Shown here one piece after another: positions 8,372 to 17,340 of a stretch of DNA of 52,112 nt. How positions within the stretch are numbered: the first letter of the stretch is position 1; each line of letters starts with the position of its first letter. This DNA comes from Candidatus Brevefilum sp. (lineage in GTDB: Bacteria; Chloroflexota; Anaerolineae; Anaerolineales; Anaerolineaceae), in NCBI GenBank assembly GCA_019428905.1, contig JAHYJN010000016.1:1-52112 (forward strand). Reading direction: 5' to 3'. Both the position numbers and the translations under genes were made by a program. The notes under the pieces are model-generated. The model saw nothing but the letters and a program-made list of their open reading frames with translations. It did not search any database and was not told the origin of the DNA.

Positions 8372-9649
8372 TTATTTTTCAACGATCTCAATCCCGTTGA
8401 TGATTGTAGCATCATCAAAACCAACCGCCGTCTGGGGATCACGCAAGGCGATCTTGTCTAACATTTCCAGGCTCCCCTGGGCAACCTCACCAAAGATGGT
8501 ATAGCCGCCATCCAGGTTGGTCACCGGCGCTAGGGTGATGAAGAATTGGCTCCCATTTGTGTCCACACCCGCATTAGCCATTCCCAGGATGCCCGGGCGG
8601 TCAAAGGACAGGTCGTTATCCGTTTCGTTGACAAATTTATACCCGGGACCGACCACACCCAACCCCGAGGGGTCGCCAGCTTGGGCAACAAACCCGGGTA
8701 ACACACGATGGAAGTAGACCTCATCAAACCAGCCGTTTTGGGCTAAGAAGACGAAGGAATTCACCGCAATCGGTGCGACATCTGCATACAATTCAATCTC
8801 GATCTCACCGGCGCTGGTATCCAATATGGCTGTATAAGACCGGTCCGGGTCGATCACCCAGGGCGGACAGGATGCAAACCCGCCAAACTCATGAATGCCG
8901 ACCAGGCTGAACAGATCCGGCTTGTTCTCTCTGAAAATGCGGCCGTTAACCACCACGGTGGGCGTATAATTCAAGCCCAGTGTCAACCGCTCTGTGGTTG
9001 TCTCTTCCAACCAGGCTCTTTTTTCCTCGTTCAGTAAGTCCTGCCGGAATTGGTCAACATCCAGTTCAAAGAGTTGCGCCTGATCAACGATCCAATTCAC
9101 AAACATCTCTTCTGTCAGTTGATTCCACTGCCCTTGGGAAAGATACAGTAAATCATGCATTTCCCAGAATTTTCCCTGGGCACCCGCTGCTTCAGCAGCC
9201 ATGCCAGAAATAAAAGCTAGACCGTGGATTGATGGCAGAGGCAGGTGCCTAAATACGATTTTGATCGAATTTGGAAAGTATTCATATAAAGAACCCGAAA
9301 ATTGGGCAAAATTAACACAGGCTGGACACTGAAAATCGGCATATTCGAAGATCGTGATGGGCGCGTCGGGGTTGCCCTTAACCCAATCATCCTCGCGTAA
9401 CGGAGGAAGCTGGTCAATAATGGCTTGGTAATAATCTGTTTCTGCCGTTGTCTGATAACCATAGACCGTTGAACAGGGCATCTGGTCTTCTGTCCACTCG
9501 GGCTCGGGTTCACGCACAACCTCTGGAAGGATCTCTCCTGATGCCTCAGCCTCTACCCCGGGTGCGTCAACCGGTTCAACAGTCTTTGGTGCACAAGCCG
9601 AAACCAGCAAAGCGCCTAACAAGAATACGAATAAAATTTTTCTAGGCAT
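8372..9649 (-). CDS. Lipoprotein fusing DsbA-like thioredoxin domain and cyclophilin peptidyl-prolyl isomerase
   Basis: A 425-residue exported lipoprotein. The signal peptide ends in the lipobox LVSAC (Cys19). An acidic linker precedes a DsbA/thioredoxin_4-like domain (about 80-265): ITIFEYADFQCPAC with redox C108-x2-C111, and a cis-proline loop YTPTVVVNG. The C-terminal cyclophilin domain (about 280-425) retains FHRVLPGFVAQAGDP, SQFFITL and YTIFGEV, the catalytic and peptide-binding motifs. Outside the membrane it could form or shuffle disulfides and also isomerise prolyl bonds, acting as an all-in-one folding factor. The start at 9649 has AGAGAGG 7 nt upstream and gives a proper signal peptide, unlike the longer frame from 9715. 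Both domains look catalytically intact. Confidence 0.9.
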   Translation of the reverse strand: MPRKILFVFLLGALLVSACAPKTVEPVDAPGVEAEASGEILPEVVREPEPEWTEDQMPCSTVYGYQTTAETDYYQAIIDQLPPLREDDWVKGNPDAPITIFEYADFQCPACVNFAQFSGSLYEYFPNSIKIVFRHLPLPSIHGLAFISGMAAEAAGAQGKFWEMHDLLYLSQGQWNQLTEEMFVNWIVDQAQLFELDVDQFRQDLLNEEKRAWLEETTTERLTLGLNYTPTVVVNGRIFRENKPDLFSLVGIHEFGGFASCPPWVIDPDRSYTAILDTSAGEIEIELYADVAPIAVNSFVFLAQNGWFDEVYFHRVLPGFVAQAGDPSGLGVVGPGYKFVNETDNDLSFDRPGILGMANAGVDTNGSQFFITLAPVTNLDGGYTIFGEVAQGSLEMLDKIALRDPQTAVGFDDATIINGIEIVEK

Positions 9650-9740
9650 TAACAACCTCTCTTCTTGATGTGATTTTAATAACTGCTCAAGCTTACCTGC
9701 TTTTGAAGGCTCCATTAGGCGCTGAGTGGTTACTAATTTT

Positions 9741-9767
9741 ATTATAATCCCACAGCATACCGATCAA
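9741..9767 (-). promoter_or_regulatory. Promoter for the thioredoxin-cyclophilin/PrsW genes
   Basis: Minus-strand TTGATC (9762-9767), a 15-nt spacer and a perfect TATAAT (9741-9746). This predicts a start near 9734 and a leader of about 85 nt to the ATG at 9649. The spacer is shorter than the optimal 17 nt. Confidence 0.45.
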
Positions 9768-9781
9768 TACCAGTGGGGTGA

Positions 9782-10402
9782 TCAACCAAGCTCAAGCCGG
9801 GTCAGGATGGCCTTTCGCAGGGCTTGCTGTACGCGATCCTTTTCTTCAGTGGCATCGACGATAATCCACCGCTCAGGTTCTGCTTCGGCCAGGGCAAAAT
9901 AGCCTTGTCGAACGCGCTCATGGAAAGCTAGGGCATACGCGTCTAGGCGGTTCCATTCTGAGCTATTATCACGTTTGCGCGCCATCCCCACTTCCACCGG
10001 CACATCCACCAGCAAGGTTAGATCAGGTTTCAAACCACCGGTTGAAAAATGAAGCAAGGCTTGCAGCGTTTCTAGGTCAGTCTTATGCCCAAACCCCTGG
10101 TAAGCCAGGGTCGAATCGCCAAAGCGGTCGCACAGTACAACTTTCCCAGCCGTCAATGCCGGGCGGATGACCTCATCCACATGCTGGGCACGGGCTGCCA
10201 GGAACAGCAAAATCTCCGTGCGGGGGATGATGGACACATTTTTCAGGTTCATCAGGATTTCGCGGATCTGGTCGCCTACAGCGGTCCCACCGGGTTCACG
10301 CGTGACGAGCACATCGTAACCCGCAGCGCGTAAATAGCCTGCCAGCGCTGGGAGCTGGGAGGTTTTACCGCTGCCCTCCGGCCCTTCCAAGGTAATAAAC
10401 AT
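9782..10402 (-). CDS. tmk: Thymidylate kinase
   Basis: A 206-residue kinase that phosphorylates dTMP to dTDP. The P-loop is GPEGSGKT (residues 7-14), then REPGGT, the DR/LID-region CDRFGDSTLAYQG and KPDLTLLVDVPVEVGMARK. The length matches the bacterial norm of about 205-210. It starts 2 nt after the R3H ATPase gene, so it is the last gene of the pdxST operon. Confidence 0.95.
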   Translation of the reverse strand: MFITLEGPEGSGKTSQLPALAGYLRAAGYDVLVTREPGGTAVGDQIREILMNLKNVSIIPRTEILLFLAARAQHVDEVIRPALTAGKVVLCDRFGDSTLAYQGFGHKTDLETLQALLHFSTGGLKPDLTLLVDVPVEVGMARKRDNSSEWNRLDAYALAFHERVRQGYFALAEAEPERWIIVDATEEKDRVQQALRKAILTRLELG

Positions 10403-10404
10403 GG

Positions 10405-12036
10405 TTATTCTCGAAAAATCCTCACATGCCGATTGGGTTCTTGTCCATAAGAATGGGATACCAGGTCTGCCTGGCGTGCCATTTCATGCTGCAAACGTCG
10501 GATCGTGGATGTGGCTGGCGCCAAGTCAATCCAGCGTTCGCCATTCAACACAGCCTGGATGGCGGCCTGGGTCTGGTCGACATATGCGCGCTCCTGGCTC
10601 GGCCGCCCATCACTGCTGGTGAGATTGAATAAATCGACCAGGAACTGCTCCATCTGTTGGCTGGTATTGGAGCGTAAGACAAAAATAGGCATCCCGCGCT
10701 GTTCGGCTTCAACCACAGGTTGCTGACGTTCGCGGTAATAACGGCGCAGGGTCAACAGGGTATCCGCATCTTTGAGATTGCGCACGATCCTGGCCGGTAC
10801 ATTCAGCTGTTTGGCGGCTTGAATCAGGCGGTTGCGTGCCACGCCAAATGGGTAAATATCCACCGGTTTGAGCGCCTGGCTTTCCCCATCCACCATAGCC
10901 AGCGCTCCTTCAACTGTTTCCGTGCGTTGATCGCCCGTCTGCACCCGCTGGCTGCCCGTTGAGCGGCTAAAGGGAGCGGTATCCCGCTTGTTGCTCCTGT
11001 TCAGGGCCTGGGCGGCGGTGCCGACCTTGGGGGGGGCTGGCTTTTGCACGTGGATCTTGTTTTCATCATCGCGGTAGCGAATCTCAGGCGCGAGGGGATA
11101 ACCCCGTAAAAGTGCATCCACGGCAGCCGCCACATCGCTTTGGACAGCAATTCGGTTACGGTCCTGAATTTCAACCAGGACGTCAAAGGTTGGGGGTGCC
11201 CGCCGTTCAAGCACGGTCTTCTGGGTGCCGCGCCGGCGTGCTTCTTCATCCGAGAGGGTCACCGACTCAATCCCACCGACCAGGTCCGATAAGGTCGGGT
11301 TGAGCAGCAGGTTTTCGAGGGTGTTACCATGGGCCGTGCCGATCAGCTGAACCCCGCGTTCCGCAATTGTCCGGGCAGCCATAGCTTCCAATTCACGCCC
11401 GATCTCATCGATCACGATCACCTCGGGATTGTGGTTCTCCACAGCTTCAATCATTACCTCGTGCTGCAGGGAGGGCTTGGCAACCTGCATCCGCCGAGCT
11501 GCGCCGATGGCTGGATGGGGGACATCTCCATCGCCGCCGATTTCATTGCTGGTATCCACAATGATCACCCGTGCGCTTTCAGCCAGGATGCGTGCCGCTT
11601 CTCGCAGGATGGTGGTCTTGCCCACCCCGGGACGCCCTAAGATGAGGATGCTGGCGCCTGATTCGATCAGGTCTTGAATGATATCGCTGGTGCCATAGAC
11701 CGCACGCCCGATGCGGCAGGTTAGCCCCACCACTTCCTGGCGGCGGTTGCGGATGGCAGAGATGCGGTGCAGGGTGCGTTCGATGCCTGCGCGGTTATCC
11801 GCGTCAAACTCGCTGATGGCATGTGTGAGCTCTTTGATATCCTCATAAGTGACCTCTTGTTCGCTCAACACAGCTTCACGAAGAACAAAGCGCGCTTTAG
11901 GTCGGCGCCCTAAGTCCATCACAATTTCTAACAGGTTGTCGCTGTCATCCAGCTCTCGCACGACCTCTGAAATGCGCGGCGGCAATTTATCCAGCAGCAA
12001 GTCCAGGTCATCTGTAATTTTTTGATGTTCTAACAT
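10405..12036 (-). CDS. SpoIIIAA/Ycf45-like AAA ATPase with C-terminal R3H domain
   Basis: A 543-residue protein. Residues about 60-300 form a P-loop ATPase with Walker [10 protein letters not shown] (134-142), the [14 protein letters not shown] segment, Walker B VIVIDEIG and [12 protein letters not shown], as in SpoIIIAA and the plastid/cyanobacterial Ycf45 proteins. A variable linker follows. The last 45 residues form an R3H domain with the RxxxH signature at R513-H517, expected to bind single-stranded nucleic acid. No function is established for this architecture. Tight coupling to tmk (2 nt) hints at nucleic-acid or dNTP-linked work but does not prove it. The start has AAGG just upstream. 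Confidence 0.85.
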   Translation of the reverse strand: MLEHQKITDDLDLLLDKLPPRISEVVRELDDSDNLLEIVMDLGRRPKARFVLREAVLSEQEVTYEDIKELTHAISEFDADNRAGIERTLHRISAIRNRRQEVVGLTCRIGRAVYGTSDIIQDLIESGASILILGRPGVGKTTILREAARILAESARVIIVDTSNEIGGDGDVPHPAIGAARRMQVAKPSLQHEVMIEAVENHNPEVIVIDEIGRELEAMAARTIAERGVQLIGTAHGNTLENLLLNPTLSDLVGGIESVTLSDEEARRRGTQKTVLERRAPPTFDVLVEIQDRNRIAVQSDVAAAVDALLRGYPLAPEIRYRDDENKIHVQKPAPPKVGTAAQALNRSNKRDTAPFSRSTGSQRVQTGDQRTETVEGALAMVDGESQALKPVDIYPFGVARNRLIQAAKQLNVPARIVRNLKDADTLLTLRRYYRERQQPVVEAEQRGMPIFVLRSNTSQQMEQFLVDLFNLTSSDGRPSQERAYVDQTQAAIQAVLNGERWIDLAPATSTIRRLQHEMARQADLVSHSYGQEPNRHVRIFRE

Positions 12037-12067
12037 AACCTTAATTAATTATTCTTTCCAATTATTT

Positions 12068-12142
12068 TTACGCCAATGGCATAATTCCTAATTCTATCCC
12101 AAATTTATTAACAACGTCTTTAATTGAAGGTTCATCCGCCAT
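12068..12142 (-). CDS. Possible 24-residue peptide between two operon genes
   Basis: An ATG 6 nt after the stop of the GNAT-like gene opens a 24-codon frame ending in TAA before the R3H ATPase gene. There is no Shine-Dalgarno sequence and the composition is unremarkable, so translation would depend on re-initiation. It may be chance. The same gap contains a TAGAAT hexamer without a good -35. Confidence 0.15.
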   Translation of the reverse strand: MADEPSIKDVVNKFGIELGIMPLA

Positions 12143-12148
12143 ATTCGA

Positions 12149-13093
12149 TCAATTCCGATGGTTCTTGATCGGTGCATAAGGCACAGTTGGTTCGCGATTG
12201 CCATTTTCAATCGCCGCAAAGGAAAACTCAGCTTTCACCCGCTGCTGCAGCGCAATATACCGGACCAATAAGGCTTGCTCAGGGCCGGGTACAGCGGAAA
12301 GATCCAACAATGCATGCTCCACCCACGGCTGGTATGACCGGACGGTGACATAGATCGAACGTCCAGTGCGATCCGGCACGGCCTCAATCATCCCCCTTAG
12401 CAAGTCAGCAATCTCCTCTTTCGCTTGCGGCAGGATTACCGGCAGCACCCAAATACCCAGCGGGCCGTAGACCAGGTCAGCATACGCTTGCAGGTCACCC
12501 TTTTTGTCATAGTACACCAGCCCCAAGGTTTCTCGCCGTGTCAGGGGTTCAACCGGCTGGACCAGGGGCGGCACCAGGGTGTGATACAGGCAACGCATGG
12601 CGTGAATATCCCCACTGGTCCACCTCCGCCACCGGTTTTCACCATTCGCCAGTGCCTTTTCCGCAATCAGGCATTTGAAGACCTGCTGCTTTGCCAATAC
12701 GGAAAAACCTGCTTGTCGGAAGGACACAAACCAGGGGGAATCTGTATCCAGGTCAGCGATGACCTGTTTAGCGCCCCAGCTGCCTGCTTGCTTGACCAGG
12801 CCTTCCAATAAAGGCACCAGGTGTTGCGTGTCGCCACCTTCCGGCTGCAGCAGGTAATTGATATGGGCGCCGCTAATTTTGGATGATTGGTACACCTGTC
12901 CAACGCTTTTGACACCGCCTTCTGCAGGCTGGTACACGCCGGTAAAAAGATGGTCGGTAGGACGGATGGCTAACAGTAAATGGGTTGGGGTTAAGGGTTT
13001 GCCGCGCGTCAGCAGCAGGATGTTATCCAGGCAGGTTATCTGACTTCGGTGTTTGATAAGATACGGCCAGTCATACCACAGGATCGAACGCAC
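12149..13093 (-). CDS. Uncharacterised protein, GNAT-like
   Basis: A 314-residue cytoplasmic protein I do not recognise as a named family. The first half looks like an acetyltransferase fold: a strand segment GAHINYLLQPEGGD, a helix PLLEGLVKQAGSWGAKQVIADL, then SPWFVSFRQAGFSVLAKQQVFK, which resembles the last strand-helix-strand of GNAT proteins. The second half (WRRWTSGDIHAMRCLYHTLVPP onward) could be a second, degenerate GNAT-like unit. The acetyl-CoA-binding Q/RxxGxG/A loop is not obvious. The start is GTG 13093 with AAGGT about 8 nt upstream. It sits 2 nt after pdxT and before the R3H ATPase, inside the pdxST-tmk operon. The GNAT relation is inference. Confidence 0.7.
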   Translation of the reverse strand: MRSILWYDWPYLIKHRSQITCLDNILLLTRGKPLTPTHLLLAIRPTDHLFTGVYQPAEGGVKSVGQVYQSSKISGAHINYLLQPEGGDTQHLVPLLEGLVKQAGSWGAKQVIADLDTDSPWFVSFRQAGFSVLAKQQVFKCLIAEKALANGENRWRRWTSGDIHAMRCLYHTLVPPLVQPVEPLTRRETLGLVYYDKKGDLQAYADLVYGPLGIWVLPVILPQAKEEIADLLRGMIEAVPDRTGRSIYVTVRSYQPWVEHALLDLSAVPGPEQALLVRYIALQQRVKAEFSFAAIENGNREPTVPYAPIKNHRN

Positions 13094-13095
13094 GC

Positions 13096-13671
13096 TTATG
13101 ACCTTGCTAATGCCGAAAAATACTGGTGAAAGCGAGGGTCAGGGGTCAGCTCTGGATGGAAAGATGTCGCCAGCAGTTTTCCTTGCTGGGCAGCGACAAT
13201 CCGCCCATCAGGCAGTGTCAATAGGGTTTTCGCTTCACCAGCTACAGATTTGATAATCGGCGCACGGATAAAGATGGCATGATAGGGGTGGTCCTGACCA
13301 TCTTCAAAGAACGGCACCGGTAAATCGATCTCAAAACTATCCACCTGCCGACCAAAGGCATTGCGCTCTACGGTGATATCCATCAAGTGCAGTAACGGCT
13401 GGTCACGATGAACATCTTTGGAGAGGAAGATGGCACCCGCACAGGTGCCCCAAATGGCGTGTGTTTTACTAAATTCACGCAAAGGGTGGATCAACCCAAA
13501 GGCTTCAGCCAACTTTCCGATGGTCGTCGACTCGCCGCCTGGGATAATCAATCCATCCAAGCCCGAAAGGTCACCCGGCAGCCTAACCAGGCGCGGCATA
13601 ACACCAATGGTCTGTAATACTCCCACATGTTCGATGAAATCGCCCTGCAGGGCAAGGACGCCAATATTCAT
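13096..13671 (-). CDS. pdxT: Pyridoxal 5'-phosphate synthase glutaminase subunit
   Basis: A 191-residue class I glutamine amidotransferase that hydrolyses glutamine and passes ammonia to PdxS. Diagnostic motifs are IGVLALQGDFIEHV at the N-terminus, GGESTTIGKL, the nucleophile Cys in WGTCAGAIFLS, and the His-Glu dyad in FHPELTPD. The length is normal. It lies 24 nt after pdxS; no strong Shine-Dalgarno sequence is visible. Confidence 0.96.
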   Translation of the reverse strand: MNIGVLALQGDFIEHVGVLQTIGVMPRLVRLPGDLSGLDGLIIPGGESTTIGKLAEAFGLIHPLREFSKTHAIWGTCAGAIFLSKDVHRDQPLLHLMDITVERNAFGRQVDSFEIDLPVPFFEDGQDHPYHAIFIRAPIIKSVAGEAKTLLTLPDGRIVAAQQGKLLATSFHPELTPDPRFHQYFSALARS

Positions 13672-13695
13672 GGGTTCGCTTGAGCCAGGCGCTGG

Positions 13696-14583
13696 TTACC
13701 AGCCGCGCGTTGATATCAAATCGGACTCAGGGATATCGGTCACCTGGCGGCCTACCATTGGCTCACCCAGGTTACGGCTGATTTCTGCCAGGATCTTCGG
13801 ATCCTGATAATGCGTCGTGGCTTTAACGATCGCATCCGCCCGCTTGGCAGGTTCACCGGATTTAAATATGCCTGAACCCACAAATACGCCATCTACGCCC
13901 AACTGCATCATCAAAGCGGCATCCGCAGGGGTCGCGATCCCGCCCGCAGCGAAATTGACCACCGGCAGTCGTCCCAGTTCCCGGGTTTCTTTAACCAGTT
14001 CAAAGGGGGCGCCGATCTCCTTAGCAAAGGACATCAGCTCCTCTTCCGCCATATTCTGCAAGCGACGAATCTCACCCAGCACGCTGCGCGCATGACGGAC
14101 TGCTTCAACGATGTCACCGGTTCCGGCTTCACCCTTGGTACGGATCATGGCAGCGCCCTCACCAATCCGGCGTAGGGCTTCACCCAGGTTGCGGCAGCCG
14201 CAGACGAAGGGCACTTTGAAGTTGTGTTTATAGATGTGATGTGCCTCATCAGCCGGGGTCAGGACCTCAGATTCGTCGATGTAATCCACACCGAGGGATT
14301 CCAGGATCTGGGCTTCAACAAAATGGCCAATACGGCATTTTGCCATCACCGGGATTGAAACGGCATCCATGATCTGGATGATCAATTCAGGGTCGCTCAT
14401 TCGGGCAACACCACCATCAGCACGGATGTCCGCCGGGACGCGCTCCAGCGCCATCACAGCCACCGCACCAGCATCTTCGGCGATCTTGGCATGATCGGCC
14501 GTGACCACATCCATAATCACGCCGCCTTTTAACATTTGCGCCAGCCCTTTTTTGACCTTAAATGTTGCGACCAGTTGTTCCAT
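13696..14583 (-). CDS. pdxS: Pyridoxal 5'-phosphate synthase lyase subunit
   Basis: A 295-residue (beta/alpha)8 enzyme that makes PLP from ribose 5-phosphate, glyceraldehyde 3-phosphate and ammonia. The sequence [20 protein letters not shown], the [10 protein letters not shown] segment, and [19 protein letters not shown] are canonical. The start at 14583 has GGAGG just upstream and gives the standard family length; a longer frame from 14640 would run through the promoter. It leads the leftward operon pdxS-pdxT-GNAT-like-R3H ATPase-tmk. Confidence 0.97.
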   Translation of the reverse strand: MEQLVATFKVKKGLAQMLKGGVIMDVVTADHAKIAEDAGAVAVMALERVPADIRADGGVARMSDPELIIQIMDAVSIPVMAKCRIGHFVEAQILESLGVDYIDESEVLTPADEAHHIYKHNFKVPFVCGCRNLGEALRRIGEGAAMIRTKGEAGTGDIVEAVRHARSVLGEIRRLQNMAEEELMSFAKEIGAPFELVKETRELGRLPVVNFAAGGIATPADAALMMQLGVDGVFVGSGIFKSGEPAKRADAIVKATTHYQDPKILAEISRNLGEPMVGRQVTDIPESDLISTRGW

Positions 14584-14611
14584 AGCACCTCCAAAAATAA
14601 TATTCACACAA

Positions 14612-14640
14612 ATTCTACCACGCGGGTGATTAACGGACAA
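14612..14640 (-). promoter_or_regulatory. Sigma-70-type promoter for pdxS operon
   Basis: On the minus strand TTGTCC (14635-14640), exactly 17 nt, then TAGAAT (14612-14617) preceded by TGG (extended -10). The predicted start is near 14605, leaving a leader of about 22 nt before the pdxS ATG with its GGAGG. Confidence 0.7.
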
Positions 14641-14757
14641 TAAAAACCATCATTCTGATAATATCAGCGGCATTAAACAAAAAATGATCGTAACTAATCT
14701 GCGTGCAAGGGCACCCTTCAGCAGTGGGGATGCCTGAAAAGTTACGATTGGGGTAGG

Positions 14758-15546
14758 TTAGATATCATCAATATAGCGAGTGTCTTCCAGGGCGTCTTTA
14801 ACCTGACCTTTACCAGTCCCCGCTTCCTGGTCGGCATGCTTGGCTTCCATTTCCGCGGCTTCGGCTGCTCTGAGCGCTTCAGGGGTAGCACGCGTGGTCA
14901 TGCTCCATTGGCCGCAATGCTCACAGCGATCAAACTTTCCCACACCAAGGTTGATCCCCCAAATGTGGCGTGGGAACGCCCGTCCGCACTTTGGGCAGAT
15001 GGCCCCGCCCAACAATCCATATTGGTGCACTTCTCCCGGCTGAAGGGTATGCCCAGGCTTGCGCTTAAAGACCAGGAACTGCACCAGGCCGAAAATCACC
15101 AGAGCCAGGATCAAAGCGCCGCCAATGCCGATAAACAGGGTGGTCATGCTTCCCCGTTCCTCTTCCGGGCTGATGAAGTTTAACCCAACCGAACGGGTGG
15201 TGATCGTGGAGCCATCAAGCAGAAACACCTTGGCACTGAGCTGGTGCATGCCAAACCCAAAATTATCGGTGTGGAATTTGAAGCGAAACGGCGCCTCCTC
15301 CACAGTTGCCATCTCCTCGCCATCGATCAGAAACACCACGGAGGCTACCTGGCTCTCATCTCCGGATAAGCTGATGGTGAAGGTGCCCCGCACATTGCTT
15401 CCGGCGCCATAGCCGAAGTCCCTGCGTAAACGGATGTCATAATCACTCGCTTGGGCGTTGACGGGATAGGTCACAACTGCCAATAATATACCTAAGATGA
15501 GGATACTCACCCAAAATGACTTCTTCATCATAAAAAATCCCATCAT
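14758..15546 (-). CDS. Membrane protein with extracellular Ig-like domain and cytoplasmic zinc ribbon, ABC-exporter partner
   Basis: A 262-residue protein. It has a Sec signal peptide (cleavage likely after VNA, about residue 31) and an extracellular beta-rich domain (about 33-127) resembling bacterial Ig-like folds (VVFLIDGEEMATVEEAPFRFKF). One TM helix spans about 137-160, followed by a cytoplasmic zinc ribbon (C184/C187 and C208/C211) and an Ala/Glu-rich tail. Its start overlaps the ABC permease stop by 4 nt (ATGA), so it is coupled to the transporter and may sense or couple to its substrate. A second start at 15528 is possible. No named family was recognised; domain calls are by appearance. 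Confidence 0.75.
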   Translation of the reverse strand: MMGFFMMKKSFWVSILILGILLAVVTYPVNAQASDYDIRLRRDFGYGAGSNVRGTFTISLSGDESQVASVVFLIDGEEMATVEEAPFRFKFHTDNFGFGMHQLSAKVFLLDGSTITTRSVGLNFISPEEERGSMTTLFIGIGGALILALVIFGLVQFLVFKRKPGHTLQPGEVHQYGLLGGAICPKCGRAFPRHIWGINLGVGKFDRCEHCGQWSMTTRATPEALRAAEAAEMEAKHADQEAGTGKGQVKDALEDTRYIDDI

Positions 15547-16340
15547 TTCCAGCGGGTAAGGATCGTTTCACGTTCAAAGATCGTCACACCCAGATAAATC
15601 ATACCGATATCAACAAGTACCATCGCAGCAATATAGCTCAACATCACAAACAGATCAATCACAATGATTCCAGCCAGTTGGGCAAATAATGCCGCCATGA
15701 TCGGGATGATCAGCAGAACGGAGATCTGCTCTGCTACCCGCGGGTCATTGACCCGGGAGGACACAAACAGGGCAAAATTCACCGCTGCAATAGCCATTAA
15801 AGGGCCTGCCACCATGACCGCCAGCAGCCAGGTGGGGCCGATGATATAACGGAAGACGACCTGGCTAACCCCAAGCATCGGTAATCCTAACAGGAATATC
15901 CCGAAGGAAAGCCACCCTGCCATGATCGCTGGAATGGCCGCAGCCAGGCTTTTACCTGCCAGCAACTCAAAAGTTGTGATCGGTGTGGCCAACAAGGGCT
16001 CCAGGCTGCGGGTGGTTTTCTCACCAACAACACTATACGCAGCAATGGTGACGGGGATAATCACTGGCAGCATCATGAACAACAGCAGGTACATGTTAAT
16101 CAGGTAGACCTGCATACAATCACTGGCAGTCATATCCGTTCCACACTCGGACAAAAATCCGGCCGGCACATCTGCCAAATCGCCAGCCACATCTCCACCC
16201 ATACTTTGCCCGGTGAAGTATAACGTCGCCAGAGGCAAAGCCACAAAAATGAGCGGGACGAAGATCATCGTGAACAACACCATCCGGTTCTGAAAGACTT
16301 CAGCCCATTCTTTTTTGATAATGATCAAAATATGCTTCAT
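15543..16340 (-). CDS. ABC-2 type transporter permease (NatB-like)
   Basis: A 265-residue inner-membrane permease with six predicted hydrophobic segments and a large loop after the first. The central GEKTTRSLEPLLATPITTFELLAGKSLAAAIPAI region is the hallmark of ABC-2 permeases of the NatB/CcmB-like group. It probably pairs with the ATPase gene, which it overlaps by 4 nt. The exported substrate is not evident. Confidence 0.9.
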   Translation of the reverse strand: MKHILIIIKKEWAEVFQNRMVLFTMIFVPLIFVALPLATLYFTGQSMGGDVAGDLADVPAGFLSECGTDMTASDCMQVYLINMYLLLFMMLPVIIPVTIAAYSVVGEKTTRSLEPLLATPITTFELLAGKSLAAAIPAIMAGWLSFGIFLLGLPMLGVSQVVFRYIIGPTWLLAVMVAGPLMAIAAVNFALFVSSRVNDPRVAEQISVLLIIPIMAALFAQLAGIIVIDLFVMLSYIAAMVLVDIGMIYLGVTIFERETILTRWK

Positions 16341-17281
16341 GATTTTGCTACCTCATCCTGATTTTCACCCATGGTTTGCAAATAAATCTCTTCCAATGAG
16401 CGACGCAGCTCGCCAACAAACTGCACATCTGCACCCTGCGCTACTAATGTGCGAATGATATGTGGATTCTGGTTTGCCGGGTTTTCCAACGCAATCACCA
16501 ATTTATTGTCGATCAAGCTGACATCACTGACACCCTCCAAGGAGGACACCAACGGGATCCAGGATGGGTCCACACTGCGCAAATGGAACACAACCTTACG
16601 ACCAAACAGCTTCAGGCGTAAGTTTTGGGGCGTATCAACTTCAATTAAGTTTGTCCGGAAGATGCCAATGCGGTCGCACAGACGATCAGCCTCGTTGAGG
16701 TTGTGGGTACACATGAAAATCGTCCGCCCTTGGCTGCGCAGGTCCTCGATAAAAGACCGCACCAGCTTGGCGGCTTCTGGATCCAGCCCACTGGTCGGCT
16801 CGTCGAGAAACAGCAAGCGCGGTTCATGCAGCAGCGCTCGACAAATGGCCAGCTTTTGACGCATCCCCTTAGAAAAGCTGCCGACCGGGTCATCGCGGCG
16901 TGACCACAACCCCAGCATTTGCAAGTACTTTTTTAACTGGCCTTCGACATCTTCGACATCGTATAAGTTGGCATAAATCGCCAGGTTTTTCGCAGCGCTC
17001 AGGCGGTCATACATCCCCGGGCTTTCTGTCAACAACCCCACCGATCGGCGAATATCCTGGTCGTTCAAGCCCAGTTCGTATCCGCACACCCGGGCTGTTC
17101 CAGAGGTCGGTCCGATCAGGCTGGTCAGCATGCGGATGGTGGTGGTCTTCCCGGCGCCGTTAGGTCCCAGGAAGCCAAAGACTTCGCCTTCCCGAACGGT
17201 TAAGGTCAAGTCGACCACTGCGGGGATATCGGCCCCTTTTTTAATCTTAAATATCTTGGTAAGCGAGTTGGTTTCAATCAT
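16337..17281 (-). CDS. ABC transporter ATP-binding protein (NatA-like)
   Basis: A 314-residue ATPase with Walker A GPNGAGKTTT, the signature SKGMRQKLAIC (an SxGxxQ variant of LSGGQ), Walker B LLFLDEPTSGLDPEA and the H-loop CTHNL. The C-terminal extension of about 80 residues, after the nucleotide-binding domain, is the usual DUF4162-like regulatory tail of this group. It is the first gene of the ATPase-permease-Ig/zinc-ribbon operon. A TATACT hexamer at 17333-17338 (minus strand) could be its -10, but no -35 was found. Confidence 0.92.
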   Translation of the reverse strand: MIETNSLTKIFKIKKGADIPAVVDLTLTVREGEVFGFLGPNGAGKTTTIRMLTSLIGPTSGTARVCGYELGLNDQDIRRSVGLLTESPGMYDRLSAAKNLAIYANLYDVEDVEGQLKKYLQMLGLWSRRDDPVGSFSKGMRQKLAICRALLHEPRLLFLDEPTSGLDPEAAKLVRSFIEDLRSQGRTIFMCTHNLNEADRLCDRIGIFRTNLIEVDTPQNLRLKLFGRKVVFHLRSVDPSWIPLVSSLEGVSDVSLIDNKLVIALENPANQNPHIIRTLVAQGADVQFVGELRRSLEEIYLQTMGENQDEVAKS

Positions 17282-17340
17282 TTTCTAATTTTTCTTCCAT
17301 CATGACAGTGGATAGCGCATTTATTCGGGGTAAGTATAAC

